Shown piece after piece: positions 5,381 through 6,479 of a stretch of 6,479 bases of DNA. This DNA is from an uncultured Desulfobulbaceae bacterium (GTDB taxonomy: Bacteria > Desulfobacterota > Desulfobulbia > Desulfobulbales > BM004), in assembly GCA_947258675.1 (NCBI GenBank), contig CAMYJP010000177.1, positions 1 to 6,479 of the forward strand, in the 5' to 3' direction. The notes under the pieces were generated by a model, which saw nothing but the letters and a program-made list of their open reading frames with translations, made no database searches and was not told the DNA's origin. Position numbers and translations under genes: made by a program. Position 1 is the stretch's first letter. Each line of letters starts with the position of its first letter.

Positions 5381-6357
5381 CATTATCACTCCTATTATTG
5401 ATTTAAATTTATCTTTATATTCCATTATCCCATGCCGTTGGGCTATTAAGTCGAGATCTTTGTAATAGAGATTTTGTTCAACTTTTTGTGCTGATTGATA
5501 AAAAAAACTATCTTGAGGGGCATTTTTTAGAGCTTCCTTGAATAGATTTTTTGCATTTTCAATATCGTCAAACATAATTTTTATTGCCGCAACTTTAGCT
5601 TCATCAGACCATTTATCTCGATTTTTTCCATATTCTCGAATAGCTTTTTCATAATGATCAGCAGCCTTTTTAAGATCCTTCTTTGAAGTTGAATATTTAA
5701 ACCAACAATCTCCAAGATTGCTCTGAGCTATAGGATCACCATGCCACTTCGTTTTAGTGTAAAATTCTTTTTCAAAATCTATGGATTTTTTCGTTTTGTT
5801 CCACAAAGATTGACCAGGCCAATCAAAACCAAAATCATCATGTGGTACGTTGGCCAATATCCAGATTACAGTTAATAAATAATTGCTCCGTAATTCGGAA
5901 TCAATCAAAGTTTTTTCATTCAAGAAATAATCCGAATGTTTGTTTATAGAATTTAAAGCATCCAGCCAATTGTCAGTCAAGGCACTACTATTAGCAAAAA
6001 TAATACTTTCAGTTTTATCGACTCGAACTGAAATACGCTTATCAATATATTTTTGTAAGTAAGCACCAATCGCAATACCACCTCCAAGAATTCCAAATAT
6101 TATTAATTGAACTATTGTTTTATATATTTTTAAATCACGTAAAGCATCTTTCTGTTCATTGAATAAAAGGCTGCTCTTATCATATACCTCGATCATATCT
6201 GATTTTAATCTTTCTGCCTCAATCAATTGTCCGGCTATCAATTCCTGGGTTGCTATATCACTATTTGAAGGGTCACTTTTTTCTAAGTTCTTATTAGTAT
6301 TATCTTTTTCTGCCATTGTTTTTAATCCCTATTTATGCTTATTAGATAGGTGGCCAA
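5328..6357 (-). mobile_element. Integron gene cassette A (membrane TPR-like protein)
   Basis: This is a 1030-bp cassette from the crossover in the rightmost attC (TTGGCC, 6357-6352) to that in attC-A. It has a roughly 40-bp leader and one gene, whose stop codon lies inside attC-A. Confidence 0.8.
5333..6316 (-). CDS. Membrane-anchored protein with TPR-like repeats, 327 aa
   Basis: No named family is recognised. The N-terminus (1-25) is polar and probably disordered, and residues about 28-63 form a likely amphipathic coiled-coil helix. One membrane helix follows at about 67-87 (TIVQLIIFGILGGGIAIGAY), then KYIDKRISVRVDK. The rest is helical and soluble. Residues about 194-230 look like a TPR/Sel1 repeat (AQSNLGDCWFKYSTSKKDLK, AADHYEKAIREYG), and a second lies at about 240-275 (AKNLFKEALKNAPQDS). 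One membrane span with a large helical domain suggests a scaffold or sensor at the inner membrane; which side the repeats face is not clear. AGGGATT lies about 9 nt before the ATG at 6316. The C-terminal 15 residues (GQQSNTADEKSRAAD) are encoded within attC-A, so the tail would change with the recombination site. Function is unknown. Confidence 0.82.
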   Translation of the reverse strand: MAEKDNTNKNLEKSDPSNSDIATQELIAGQLIEAERLKSDMIEVYDKSSLLFNEQKDALRDLKIYKTIVQLIIFGILGGGIAIGAYLQKYIDKRISVRVDKTESIIFANSSALTDNWLDALNSINKHSDYFLNEKTLIDSELRSNYLLTVIWILANVPHDDFGFDWPGQSLWNKTKKSIDFEKEFYTKTKWHGDPIAQSNLGDCWFKYSTSKKDLKKAADHYEKAIREYGKNRDKWSDEAKVAAIKIMFDDIENAKNLFKEALKNAPQDSFFYQSAQKVEQNLYYKDLDLIAQRHGIMEYKDKFKSIIGVIMGQQSNTADEKSRAAD

Positions 6358-6460
6358 CGCCGGCTGTTGAGCCGCGAGAATCGCAAGCATGAGAAGGAAA
6401 TGTTTTTTTATTTTCTTCTCATGCTGAGAATCGCAGTCGGCTCTAACGCACTTGATAGGC
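6352..6460 (-). other. attC: attC of upstream cassette, outer box uncertain
   Basis: The crossover box on the minus strand is GTTGGCC (6358-6352), which begins cassette A. The arms are inverted repeats: GTTGAGCCG (6366-6374) pairs with CGGCTCTAAC (6438-6447) with one extra T, and AGCATGAGAAG (6386-6396) pairs perfectly with CTTCTCATGCT (6415-6425). The opposite box is best placed at GCCTATC (6460-6454), which breaks the usual AAC to ATC, so that end is less sure. A cassette gene would be expected to end just to the right of 6460. Confidence 0.6.
6376..6435. repeat. Hairpin flanked by 10-bp direct repeats
   Basis: GAGAATCGCA occurs at 6376-6385 and again in the same orientation at 6426-6435. 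Exactly between them lies a 40-bp hairpin with an 11-bp perfect stem and an A/T-rich loop. It forms the central part of the rightmost attC. Because the repeats are direct, not inverted, they cannot pair with each other in the folded attC and would leave an internal bubble. Confidence 0.7.
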
Positions 6461-6479
6461 GGAGCGTGAGCGGAGCCGG
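6461..6479 (-). other. Edge of the upstream cassette
   Basis: Nineteen GC-rich bases to the right of the last attC, markedly richer in GC than the rest of the window. They are probably the 3' end of the preceding cassette, but too short to assign. Confidence 0.3.

Noticed and set aside
6159..6392. Plus-strand 77-aa ORF
   Set aside because: Antisense to the start of the TPR-like gene and running into the attC; composition and lack of a ribosome site argue against it.
1..6479. CRISPR array, tRNA or rRNA
   Set aside because: No regularly spaced identical repeats and no tRNA cloverleaf or rRNA sequence was seen. The repeated attC sites are spaced by whole genes and differ in sequence.

Overview
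The window is a stretch of an integron gene-cassette array with an insertion sequence at its left end. It is AT-rich bacterial DNA. Shine-Dalgarno sequences are clear in front of the transposase (AAGGAGG) and the AlbA_2 gene (AGGTGAT). Every cassette gene is on the minus strand, and each is followed at its 3' end by an attC recombination site recognisable from paired RYYYAAC / GTTRRRY boxes and imperfect inverted repeats. Four attC sites are convincing (1761-1862, 3130-3200, 4741-4844, 5322-5380). A fifth (6352-6460) has a clear crossover box and a less certain far end. No integrase is present; the polarity places attI/intI, if the array is complete, beyond the right edge. The host cannot be named. 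A proteobacterium or desulfobacterium carrying a chromosomal integron would fit, but this is inference.

From right to left (5'->3' on the minus strand) the layout is: the tail and attC of an upstream cassette (6352-6479); cassette A (5328-6357), a membrane-anchored TPR-like protein; cassette B (4747-5327), a 152-aa protein of unknown function; cassette C (3136-4746), a SEFIR/TIR-domain protein with a long helical C-terminal region; cassette D (1767-3135), an AlbA_2 (Schlafen-type) protein with a C-terminal helix-hairpin-helix-like segment; and the first ~115 bp of cassette E (1652-1766), cut off by the insertion sequence.

The insertion sequence (100-1647, 1548 bp) is of the IS701 type. It has an 18-bp terminal inverted repeat with one mismatch, a TTAA direct repeat at each end, and a plausible promoter for its transposase. 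The transposase reading frame is broken twice: by an extra A in an A7 run (1442-1448) and by an 11-bp tandem duplication (1569-1590). Correcting both on paper restores the family-typical C-terminus, with a stop inside the right inverted repeat. The element therefore looks decayed unless slippage rescues it.

The four intact cassettes need not cooperate, because cassettes assort independently. Two of the products (SEFIR and AlbA_2) belong to families common in anti-phage defence, so the array may be a small store of defence or stress genes. The most notable features are the unlabelled cassette structure itself, the SEFIR effector packaged as one mobile cassette, a 45-bp core shared by two attC sites, and a hairpin flanked by 10-bp direct repeats inside the rightmost attC.
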